Below, piece after piece: positions 52,226 to 64,000 of a stretch of 64,000 nucleotides of DNA. Numbering within the stretch: the stretch's first letter is position 1; every line of letters begins with the position of its first letter. The position numbers and the translations under genes were made by a program. The DNA is from Paragorgia papillata (taxonomy: Eukaryota > Cnidaria > Anthozoa > Scleralcyonacea > Coralliidae), in NCBI GenBank assembly GCA_035771165.1, contig JAWNZC010000372.1, positions 1,735,001-1,799,000 of the forward strand, written 5' to 3'. Below the pieces are notes generated by a model. It was not told the DNA's origin. It was given only the letters and a program-made list of their open reading frames with translations, and ran no database searches.

Positions 52226-55200
52226 AAGCGATTTTTGCAAAATATGTTGATTGACAGTGTCAATGAATTTTAAAATGTCGCTAATTTAATTAAATATACC
52301 TCAAGGAATATAAGTTAATTATTTTTATGACCAAACTTGTTAAACAAGTTATACAATAGGTAAAGAAACGCCCTTTCCCGATGCGCAATACACGAGCAGT
52401 AACAATCTATACTATAAAATCTTTGTGTAAGGCACGATATTACCAAACACTTCCACGCTTTTACGGAAAGAGTGTTTCGAGCATTGGATAGTTTAGCTTT
52501 CAAATTACTGGACCGTACTATAGCGAGCATGCCGAAGAGAATACAGGGAATTATATCTGGGAAAGGAGCAAGGACTAAATATTGAAATAAATGTTTTTAC
52601 CGAATTACTCGTGTTTGTGATTAATTAGCTATTCCGAAGTATTGTTTAACAATACCGTTGAAACAATTATAATAATTATTCATGTATGTTAATTAGCGGC
52701 ATACACGGTACACACTTGTGCGACGTTATTATATAAAAGAACAGAGTTAAAAATCCTTTTATATATCGGTGCACAAGTGTGTACCGTCTTAAACAAAATC
52801 TAAAATAATATTACAACACTTGCCTCAATATACGGCAGTACAACAACAGCATTTCACTTACATTTCTGCATACATTGTGCATATTCTCTAAACTAAGTGT
52901 ACACTATATAGGCACCACAAAGGCGAAACATTAAATTGCCGTGTGAAGCTAATATAATTCCACGTTGACTGAAACACAACATGTACACATGCGGGTGCAT
53001 ATTGCACCAAGGAACAACAGCATTTCCCACATTATTTCCCTATTCTCCCTTCGTGGAATCACAATTCTTGAACAAACAATTCAGAAATTCCTCAAAACAT
53101 TTATATTATTTTAATTTTTTGGCACAGAAAAAACGTAATACAACAACAATTAACATAATTTAACAATCAACTGAGACTATACACTTTTAATGGTCGTTTG
53201 AGTAAAAAATAAGGCATTATTGACAGAGACACATTTCGCAGACAATCTTGGACAAAAGTATTCGGACACCACAACACATTCTTCAATTATAACATTTCAT
53301 TCTGCTTCAGCGGGTTCTGCTTGAACGATCGATGCCTAGCAACCCCCTCCTCCCTTTCAATGTTGTTCACTGCATCAAGTATAATGTATTTTCACGCATA
53401 TTTGCCATTTATATCCGTCAACATTGATTAGGGGGAGGGGTTTTGTTGCTATATGTAAATTTTTGCGTAAACATGAACGTGCGCGTGGCGCGTCCCAATG
53501 ACTTTTGTCCAAGATTGTCTGCAAGCGATTTTTGCAAAATATGTTGATTGACAGTGTCAATGAATTTTAAAATGTCGCTAATTTAATTAAATATACCTCA
53601 AGGAATATAAGTTAATTATTTTTATGACCAAACTTGTTAAACAAGTTATACAATAGGTAAAGAAACGCCCTTTCCCGATGCGCAATACACGAGCAGTAAC
53701 AATCTATACTATAAAATCTTTGTGTAAGGCACGATATTACCAAACACTTCCACGCTTTTACGGAAAGAGTGTTTCGAGCATTGGATAGTTTAGCTTTCAA
53801 ATTACTGGACCGTACTATAGCGAGCATGCCGAAGAGAATACAGGGAATTATATCTGGGAAAGGAGCAAGGACTAAATATTGAAATAAATGTTTTTACCGA
53901 ATTACTCGTGTTTGTGATTAATTAGCTATTCCGAAGTATTGTTTAACAATAATTATTCATGTATGTTAATTAGCGGCATACACGGTACACACTTGTGCGA
54001 CGTTATTATATAAAAGAACAGAGTTAAAAATCCTTTTATATATCGGTGTACAAGTGTGTACCGTCTTACACAAAATCTAAAATAATATTACAACACTTGC
54101 CTCAATATACGGCAGTACAACAACAGCATTTCACTTACATTTCTGCATACATTGTGCATATTCTCTAAACTAAGTGTACACTATATAGGCACCACAAAGG
54201 CGAAACATTAAATTGCCGTGTGAAGCTAATATAATTCCACGTTGACTGAAACACAACATGTACACATGCGGGTGCATATTGCACCAAGGAACAACAGCAT
54301 TTCCCACATTATTTCCCTATTCTCCCTTGGTGGAATCACAATTCTTGAACAAACAATTCAGAAATTCCTCAAAACATTTATATTATTTTAATTTTTTGGC
54401 ACAGAAAAAACGTAATACAACAACAATTAACATAATTTAACAATCAACTGAGACTATACACTTTTAATGGTCGTTTGAGTAAAAAATAAGGCATTATTGA
54501 CAGAGACACATTTCGCAGACAATCTTGGACAAAAGTATTCGGAAACCACAACACATTCTTCAATTATAACATTTCATTCTGCTTCAGCGGGTTCTGCTTG
54601 AACGATCGATGCCTAGCAACCCCCTCCTCCCTTTCAATGTTGTTCACTGCATCAAGTATAATGTATTTTCACGCATATTTGCCATTTATATCCGTCAACA
54701 TTGATTAGGGGGAGGGGTTTTTGTTGCTATATGTAAATTTTTGCGTAAACATGAACGTGCGCGTGGCGCGTCCCAATGACTTTTGTCCAAGATTGTCTGC
54801 AAGCGATTTTTGCAAAATATGTTGATTGACAGTGTCAATGAATTTTAAAATGTCGCTAATTTAATTAAATATACCTCAAGGAATATAAGTTAATTATTTT
54901 TATGACCAAACTTGTTAAACAAGTTATACAATAGGTAAAGAAACGCCCTTTCCCGATGCGCAATACACGAGCAGTAACAATCTATACTATAAAATCTTTG
55001 TGTAAGGCACGATATTACCAAACACTTCCACGCTTTTACGGAAAGAGTGTTTCGAGCATTGGATAGTTTAGCTTTCAAATTACTAGACCGTACTATAGCG
55101 AGCATGCCGAAGAGAATACAGGGAATTATATCTGGGAAAGGAGCAAGGACTAAATATTGAAATAAATGTTTTTACCGAATTACTCGTGTTTGTGATTAAT

Positions 55201-58200
55201 TAGCTATTCCGAAGTATTGTTTAACAATACCGTTGAAACAATTATAATAATTATTCATGTATGTTAATTAGCGGCATACACGGTACACACTTGTGCGACG
55301 TTATTATATAAAAGAACAGAGTTAAAAATCCTTTTATATATCGGTGCACAAGTGTGTACCGTCTTACACAAAATCTAAAATAATATTACAACACTTGCCT
55401 CAATATACGGCAGTACAACAACAGCATTTCACTTACATTTCTGCATACATTGTGCATATTCTCTAAACTAAGTGTACACTATATAGGCACCACAAAGGCG
55501 AAACATTAAATTGCCGTGTGAAGCTAATATAATTCCACGTTGACTGAAACACAACATGTACACATGCGGGTGCATATTGCACCAAGGAACAACAGCATTT
55601 CCCACATTATTTCCCTATTCTCCCTTGGTGGAATCACAATTCTTGAACAAACAATTCAGAAATTCCTGAAAACATTTATATTATTTTAATTTTTTGGCAC
55701 AGAAAAAACGTAATACAACAACAATTAACATAATTTAACAATCAACTGAGACTATACACTTTTAATGGTCGTTTGAGTAAAAAATAAGGCATTATTGACA
55801 GAGACACATTTCGCAGACAATCTTGGACAAAAGTATTCGGACACCACAACACATTCTTCAATTATAACATTTCATTCTGCTTCAGCGGGTTCTGCTTGAA
55901 CGATCGATGCCTAGCAACCCCCTCCTCCCTTTCAATGTTGTTCACTGCATCAAGTATAATGTATTTTCACGCATATTTGCCATTTATATCCGTCAACATT
56001 GATTAGGGGGAGGGGTTTTGTTGCTATATGTAAATTTTTGCGTAAACATGAACGTGCGCGTGGCGCGTCCCAATGACTTTTGTCCAAGATTGTCTGCAAG
56101 CGATTTTTGCAAAATATGTTGATTGACAGTGTCAATGAATTTTAAAATGTCGCTAATTTAATTAAATATACCTCAAGGAATATAAGTTAATTATTTTTAT
56201 GACCAAACTTGTTAAACAAGTTATACAATAGGTAAAGAAACGCCCTTTCCCGATGCGCAATACACGAGCAGTAACAATCTATACTATAAAATCTTTGTGT
56301 AAGGCACGATATTACCAAACACTTCCACGCTTTTACGGAAAGAGTGTTTCGAGCATTGGATAGTTTAGCTTTCAAATTACTGGACCGTACTATAGCGAGC
56401 ATGCCGAAGAGAATACAGGGAATTATATCTGGGAAAGGAGCAAGGACTAAATATTGAAATAAATGTTTTTACCGAATTACTCGTGTTTGTGATTAATTAG
56501 CTATTCCGAAGTATTGTTTAACAATACCGTTGAAACAATTATAATAATTATTCATGTATGTTAATTAGCGGCATACACGGTACACACTTGTGCGACGTTA
56601 TTATATAAAAGAACAGAGTTAAAAATCCTTTTATATATCGGTGCACAAGTGTGTACCGTCGTACACAAAATCTAAAATAATATTACAACACTTGCCTCAA
56701 TATACGGCAGTACAACAACAGCATTTCACTTACATTTCTGCATACATTGTGCATATTCTCTAAACTAAGTGTACACTATATAGGCACCACAAAGGCGAAA
56801 CATTAAATTGCCGTGTGAAGCTAATATAATTACACGTTGACTGAAACACAACATGTACACATGCGGGTGCATATTGCACCAAGGAACAACAGCATTTCCC
56901 ACATTATTTCCCTATTCTCCCTTGGTGGAATCACAATTCTTGAACAAACAATTCAGAAATTCCTCAAAACATTTATATTATTTTAATTTTTTGGCACAGA
57001 AAAAACGTAATACAACAACAATTAACATAATTTAACAATCAACTGAGACTATACACTTTTAATGGTCGTTTGAGTAAAAAATAAGGCATTATTGACAGAG
57101 ACACATTTCGCAGACAATCTTGGACAAAAGTATTCGGACACCACAACACATTCTTCAATTATAACATTTCATTCTGCTTCAGCGGGTTCTGCTTGAACGA
57201 TCGATGCCTAGCAACCCCCTCCTCCCTTTCAATGTTGTTCACTGCATCAAGTATAATGTATTTTCACGCATATTTGCCATTTATATCCGTCAACATTGAT
57301 TAGGGGGAGGGGTTTTGTTGCTATATGTAAATTTTTGCGTAAACATGAACGTGCGCGTGGCGCGTCCCAATGACTTTTGTCCAAGATTGTCTGCAAGCGA
57401 TTTTTGCAAAATATGTTGATTGACAGTGTCAATGAATTTTAAAATGTCGCTAATTTAATTAAATATACCTCAAGGAATATAAGTTAATTATTTTTATGAC
57501 CAAACTTGTTAAACAAGTTATACAATAGGTAAAGAAACGCCCTTTCCCGATGCGCAATACACGAGCAGTAACAATCTATACTATAAAATCTTTGTGTAAG
57601 GCACGATATTACCAAACACTTCCACGCTTTTACGGAAAGAGTGTTTCGAGCATTGGATAGTTTAGCTTTAAAATTACTGGACCGTACTATAGCGAGCATG
57701 CCGAAGAGAATACAGGGAATTATATCTGGGAAAGGAGCAAGGACTAAATATTGAAATAAATGTTTTTACCGAATTACTCGTGTTTGTGATTAATTAGCTA
57801 TTCCGAAGTATACCGTTGAAACAATTATAATAATTATTCATGTATGTTAATTAGCGGCATACACGGTACACACTTGTGCGACGTTATTATATAAAAGAAC
57901 AGAGTTAAAAATCCTTTTATATATCGGTGCACAAGTGTGTACCGTCTTACACAAAATCTAAAATAATATTACAACACTTGCCTCAATATACGGCAGTACA
58001 ACAACAGCATTTCACTTACATTTCTGCATACATTGTGCATATTCTCTAAACTAAGTGTACACTATATAGGCACCACAAAGGCGAAACATTAAATTGCCGT
58101 GTGAAGCTAATATAATTCCACGTTGACTGAAACACAACATGTACACATGCGGGTGCATATTGCACCAAGGAACAACAGCATTTCCCACATTATTTCCCTA

Positions 58201-61200
58201 TTCTCCCTTGGTGGAATCACAATTCTTGAACAAACAATTCAGAAATTCCTCAAAACACTTATATTATTTTAATTTTTTGGCACAGAAAAAACGTAATACA
58301 ACAACAATTAACATAATTTAACAATCAACTGAGACTATACACTTTTAATGGTCGTTTGAGTAAAAAATAAGGCATTATTGACAGAGACACATTTCGCAGA
58401 CAATCTTGGACAAAAGTATTCGGACACCACAACACATTCTTCAATTATAACATTTCATTCTGCTTCAGCGGGTTCTGCTTGAACGATCGATGCCTAGCAA
58501 CCCCCTCCTCCCTTTCAATGTTGTTCACTGCATCAAGTATAATGTATTTTCACGCATATTTGCCATTTATATCCGTCAACATTGATTAGGGGGAGGGGTT
58601 TTGTTGCTATATGTAAATTTTTGCGTAAACATGAACGTGCGCGTGGCGCGTCCCAATGACTTTTGTCCAAGATTATCTGCAAGCGATTTTTGAAAAATAT
58701 GTTGATTGACAGTGTCAATGAATTTTAAAATGTCGCTAATTTAATTAAATATACCTCAAGGAATATAAGTTAATTATTTTTATGACCAAACTTGTTAAAC
58801 AAGTTATACAATAGGTAAAGAAACGCCCTTTCCCGATGCGCAATACACGAGCAGTAACAATCTATACTATAAAATCTTTGTGTAAGGCACGATATTACCA
58901 AACACTTCCACGCTTTTACGGAAAGAGTGTTTCGAGCATTGGATAGTTTAGCTTTCAAATTACTGGACCGTACTATAGCGAGCATGCCGAAGAGAATACA
59001 GGGAATTATATCTGGGAAAGGAGCAAGGACTAAATATTGAAATAAATGTTTTTACCGAATTACTCGTGTTTGTGATTAATTAGCTATTCCGAAGTATTGT
59101 TTAACAATACCGTTGAAACAATTATAATAATTATTCATGTATGTTAATTAGCGGCATACACGGTACACACTTGTGCGACGTTATTATATAAAAGAACAGA
59201 GTTAAAAATCCTTTTATATATCGGTGCACAAGTGTGTACCGTCTTACACAAAATCTAAAATAATATTACAACACTTGCCTCAATATACGGCAGTACAACA
59301 ACAGCATTTCACTTACATTTCTGCATACATTGTGCATATTCTCTAAACTAAGTGTACACTATATAGGCACCACAAAGGCGAAACATTAAATTGCCGTGTG
59401 AAGCTAATATAATTCCACGTTGACTGAAACACAACATGTACACATGCGGGTGCATATTGCACCAAGGAACAACAGCATTTCCCACATTATTTCCCTATTC
59501 TCCCTTGGTGGAATCACAATTCTTGAACAAACAATTCAGAAATTCCTCAAAACATTTATATTATTTTAATTTTTTGGCACAGAAAAAACGTAATATACAA
59601 CAACAATTAACATAATTTAACAATCAACTGAGACTATACACTTTTAATGGTCGTTTGAGTAAAAAATAAGGCATTATTGACAGAGACACATTTCGCAGAC
59701 AATCTTGGACAAAAGTATTCGGACACCACAACACATTCTTCAATTATAACATTTCATTCTGCTTCAGCGGGTTCTGCTTGAACGATCGATGCCTAGCAAC
59801 CCCCTCCTCCCTTTCAATGTTGTTCACTGCATCAAGTATAATGTATTTTTCACGCATATTTGCCATTTATATCCGTCAACATTGATTAGGGGGAGGGGTT
59901 TTGTTGCTATATGTAAATTTTTGCGTAAACATGAACGTGCGCGTGGCGCGTCCCAACGACTTTTGTCCAAGATTGTCTGCAAGCGATTTTTGCAAAATAT
60001 GTTGATTGACAGTGTCAATGAATTTTAAAATGTCGCTAATTTAATTAAATATACCTCAAGGAATATAAGTTAATTATTTTTATGACCAAACTTGTTAAAC
60101 AAGTTATACAATAGGTAAAGAAACGCCCTTTCCCGATGCGCAATACACGAGCAGTAACAATCTATACTATAAAATCTTTGTGTAAGGCACGATATTACCA
60201 AACACTTCCACGCTTTTACGGAAAGAGTGTTTCGAGCATTGGATAGTTTAGCTTTCAAATTACTGGACCGTACTATAGCGAGCATGCCGAAGAGAATACA
60301 GGGAATTATATCTGTGAAAGGAGCAAGGACTAAATATTGAAATAAATGTTTTTAGCGAATTACTCGTGTTTGTGATTAATTAGCTATTCCGAAGTATTGT
60401 TTAACAATACCGTTGAAACAATTATAATAATTATTCATGTATGTTAATTAGCGGCATACACGGTACACACTTGTGCGACGTTATTATATAAAAGAACAGA
60501 GTTAAAAATCCTTTTATATATCGGTGCACAAGTGTGTACCGTCTTACACAAAATCTAAAATAATATTACAACACTTGCCTCAATATACGGCAGTACAACA
60601 ACAGCATTTCACTTACATTTCTGCATACATTGTGCATATTCTCTAAACTAAGTGTACACTATATAGGCACCACAAAGGCGAAACATTAAATTGCCGTGTG
60701 AAGCTAATATAATTCCACGTTGACTGAAACACAACATGTACACATGCGGGTGCATATTGCACCAAGGAACAACAGCATTTCCCACATTATTTCCCTATTC
60801 TCCCTTGGTGGAATCACAATTCTTGAACAAACAATTCAGAAATTCCTCAAAACACTTATATTATTTTAATTTTTTGGCACAGAAAAAACGTAATACAACA
60901 ACAATTAACATAATTTAACAATCAACTGAGACTATACACTTTTAATGGTCGTTTGAGTAAAAAATAAGGCATTATTGACAGAGACACATTTCGCAGACAA
61001 TCTTGGACAAAAGTATTCGGACACCACAACACATTCTTCAATTATAACATTTCATTCTGCTTCAGCGGGTTCTGCTTGAACGATCGATGCCTAGCAACCC
61101 CCTCCTCCCTTTCAATGTTGTTCACTGCATCAAGTATAATGTATTTTCACGCATATTTGCCATTTATATCCGTCAACATTGATTAGGGGGAGGGGTTTTG

Positions 61201-63608
61201 TTGCTATATGTAAATTTTTGCGTAAACATGAACGTGCGCGTGGCGCGTCCCAATGACTTTTGTCCAAGATTATCTGCAAGCGATTTTTGCAAAATATGTT
61301 GATTGACAGTGTCAATGAATTTTAAAATGTCGCTAATTTAATTAAATATACCTCAAGGAATATAAGTTAATTATTTTTATGACCAAACTTGTTAAACAAG
61401 TTATACAATAGGTAAAGAAACGCCCTTTCCCGATGCGCAATACACGAGCAGTAACAATCTATACTATAAAATCTTTGTGTAAGGCACGATATTACCAAAC
61501 ACTTCCACGCTGTTTACGGAAAGAGTGTTTCGAGCATTGGATAGTTTTAGCTTTCAAATTACTGGACCGTACTATAGCGAGCATGCCGAAGAGAATACAG
61601 GGAATTATATCTGGGAAAGGAGCAAGGACTAAATATTGAAATAAATGTTTTTACCGAATTACTCGTGTTTGTGATTAATTAGCTATTCCGAAGTATTGTA
61701 TTAACAATACCGTACCGTTGAAACAATTATAATAATTATTCATGTATGTTAATTAGCGGCATACACGGTACACACTTGTGCGACGTTATTATATAAAAGA
61801 ACAGAGTTAAAAATCCTTTATATATCGGTGCACAAGTGTGTACCGTCTTACACAAAATCAAAAATAATATTACAACACTTGCCTCAATATACGGCAGTAC
61901 AAACAACAGCATTTCACTTACATTTCTGCATACATTGTGCATATTCTCTAAACTAAGTGTACACTATATAGGCACCACAAAGGCGAAACATTAAATTGCC
62001 GTGTGAAGCTAATATAATTCCACGTTGACTGAAACACAACATGTACACATGCGGGTGCATATTGCACCAAGGAACAACAGCATTTCCCACATTATTTCCC
62101 TATTCTCCCTTGGTGGAATCACAATTCTTGAAACAAACAATTCAGAAATTCCTCAAAACATTTATATTATTTTAATTTTTTTGCACAGAAAAAACGTAAT
62201 ACAACAACAATAACATAATTTAACAATCAACTGAGACTATACACTTTTAATGGTCGTTTGAGTAAAAAATAAGGCCATTATTGACAGAGACACATTTCGC
62301 AGACAATCTTGGACAAAAGTATTCGGACACCACAACACATTCTTCAATTATAACATTTTCATTCTGCTTCAGCGGGTTCTGCTTGAACGATCGATGCCTA
62401 GCAACCCCCCTCCTCCCTTTCAATGTTGTTCACTGCATCAAGTATAATGTATTTTCACGCATATTTTGCCATTTATATCCGTCAACATTGATTAGGGGGA
62501 GGGGTTTTGTTGCTATATGTAAATTTTTGCGTAAACATGAACGTGCGCGTGGCGCGTCCCAATGACTTTTGTCCAAGATTGTCTGCAAGCGATTTTTTGC
62601 AAAATATGTTGATTGACAGTGTCAATGAATTTTAAAATGTCGCTAATTTAATTAAATATACCTCAAGGAATATAAGTTTAATTATTTTTATGACCAAACT
62701 TGTTAAACAAGTTATACAATAGGTAAAGAAACGCCCTTTCCCGATGCGCAATACACGAGCAGTAACAATCTATACTATAAAAATCTTTGTGTAAGGCACG
62801 ATAATTACCAACACACTTCCACGCTTTTACGGAAAGAGTGTTTCGAGCATTGGATAGTTTAGCTTTCAAATTACTGGACCGTACTATAGCGAGCATTGCC
62901 GAAGAGAATACAGGGAATTATATCTGGGAAAGGAGCAAGGACTAAATATTGAAATAAATGTTTTTACCGAATTACTCGTGTTTGTGATTAATTAGCTATT
63001 CCGAAGTATTGTTTAACAATACCGTTGAAACAATTATAATAATTATTCATGTATGTTAATTAGCGGCATACACTGTACACACTTGTGCGACGTTATTATA
63101 TAAAAGAACAGAGTTAAAAATCCTTTTATATCGGTGCACAAGTGTGTACCGTCTTACACAAAATCTAAAATAATATTACAACACTTGCCTCAATATACGG
63201 CAGTACAAACAACAGCATTTCACTTACATTTCTGCATACATTGTGCATATTCACTAAACTAAGTGTACACTATATAGGCACCACAAAGGCGAAACATTAA
63301 ATTGCCGTGTGAAGCTAATATAATTCCACGTTGACTGAAACACAACATGTACACATGCGGGTGCATATTGCACCAAGGAACAACAGCATTTCCCACATTA
63401 TTTCCCTATTCTCCCTTGGTGGAATCACAATTCTTGAACAAACAATTCAGAAATTCCTCAAAACATTTATATTATTTTAATTTTTTGGCACAGAAAAAAC
63501 GTAATACAACAACAATTAACATAATTTAACAATCAACTGAGACTATACACTTTTAATGGTCGTTTGAGTAAAAAATAAGGCATTATTGACAGAGACACAT
63601 TTCGCAGA

Positions 63609-63883
63609 CAATCTTGGACAAAAGTATTCAGACACCACAACACATTCTTCAATTATAACATTTCATTCTGCTTCAGCGGGTTCTGCTTGAACGATCGATG
63701 CCTAGCAACCCCCTCCTCCCTTTCAATGTTGTTCACTGCATCAAGTATAATGTATTTTCACGCATATTTGCCATTTATATCCGTCAACATTGATTAGGGG
63801 GAGGGGTTTTGTTCCTATATGTAAATTTTTGCGTAAACATGAACGTGCGCGTGGCGCGTCCCGATGACTTTTGTCCAAGATTG
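63609..63883. mobile_element. Unit A, last copy
   Basis: Full-length 275 bp, with single substitutions (TATTCAGACACC, TTGTTCCTATATG, CCCGATGAC). Inner flank GA, outer flank TA, the mirror image of the first copy. Confidence 0.9.
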
Positions 63884-63885
63884 TA

Positions 63886-64000
63886 CATTCCTACCTTTGT
63901 TCTTGCCTACACCTACGTTCTTTATCTTAAACTTGTTTTTGTGCCGACATGTTGAAAGGATTTCTGATTTTTTGTTAAGTAAAGTGGGTTTTTCGGATTT
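63886..64000. other. Unique right flank of the array
   Basis: CATTCCTACCTTTGTTCTTG onward; no recognised feature. Confidence 0.4.

Larger units (their letters stand above)
44721..63883. mobile_element. 19.16-kb tandem array of MITE (A) and spacer (B), bounded by TIRs and TA
   Basis: The array starts with CAATCTTGGACAAAAGT (44721) and ends with its exact complement (63883); TA lies directly outside at 44719-44720 and 63884-63885. Inside alternate 14 copies of a ~275-bp unit A and 15 of a ~1022-bp unit B, with a period near 1297 bp (1025 where A is missing). A copies start at 44721, 46012, 47310, 48596, 50918, 53243, 54520, 55818, 57115, 58401, 59700, 60998, 62304 and 63609. Units are nearly identical, so expansion or homogenisation is recent. 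The 60-79-codon ORFs recurring in each unit show no protein-like conservation. Confidence 0.95.

Noticed and set aside
44721..63883. Recurring 60-, 61- and 71-codon ORFs in every array unit
   Set aside because: They repeat only because the DNA unit repeats. Variants include nonsense changes and frameshifts (for example near 55665 and 62200), so there is no sign of coding constraint.

Overview
The window is eukaryotic and almost entirely made of transposable elements, with no intact host gene visible. The element families (CR1/L2-type LINEs with an SGNH-hydrolase ORF1, DIRS-like retroelements, Penelope-like elements, Helitrons with an OTU-like/DUF6570 front end, a Polinton-type integrase with a chromodomain, Ty3/gypsy, 5S-derived SINEs, and many TIR/MITE elements with TTAA or TA target sites) and the AT-rich DNA fit a cnidarian, most likely an anthozoan. 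That assignment is an inference from family recognition, not from a search.

Layout. 1-960: 5' half of a minus-strand LINE (ORF1 SGNH hydrolase, start of the ORF2 endonuclease). 1221-2278: broken C2H2 zinc-finger exon pair of a multicopy family. 2446-5471: decayed DIRS-like element split by a 5'-truncated LINE. 5472-6148: tail of a Helentron-like helicase fused to an endonuclease. 6160-11400: Penelope-like GIY-YIG region split by a 4.56-kb TIR element (6447-11003) with palindromic subterminal arrays and TA target duplication. 13900-19749: first half of a Helitron on the plus strand, interrupted by a second palindromic-array element and by small MITEs. 20062-21465: minus-strand Polinton-type integrase split by a 5S-derived SINE. 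22738-23180: broken SGNH hydrolase. 23428-25596 and 25681-28051: two TTAA-flanked TIR elements; the second holds another 5S-SINE, a Penelope RT fragment and a hammerhead ribozyme. 28235-31070: MITE, long foldback, zinc-motif pseudogene, LINE tail. 31827-32602: AGTGA-type minisatellite. 33158-34499: minus-strand gypsy integrase. 34540-42100: LINE tail and a DIRS-like retroelement with terminal direct repeats, into which a gypsy element with both LTRs (36786-41789) inserted, itself carrying a hAT MITE. 42510-44444: second half of a Helitron, minus strand.

44721-63883 is a 19.16-kb tandem array: 14 copies of a ~275-bp Tc1/mariner-like MITE (unit A) alternating with 15 copies of a ~1022-bp spacer (unit B) that carries the C-terminal tail of a Tc1-like transposase. 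The whole array begins and ends in the same terminal inverted repeat and is flanked by TA on both sides, whereas internal A copies are not flanked by TA. It therefore looks like one composite A-B-A insertion that expanded in place. Two A-less junctions carry a short residue resembling an excision footprint.

A second large-scale signal is that the plus-strand Helitron half ends at 19747-19749 in exactly the codon where the minus-strand half begins (44444), which is what a 24.7-kb inversion through one Helitron would leave.
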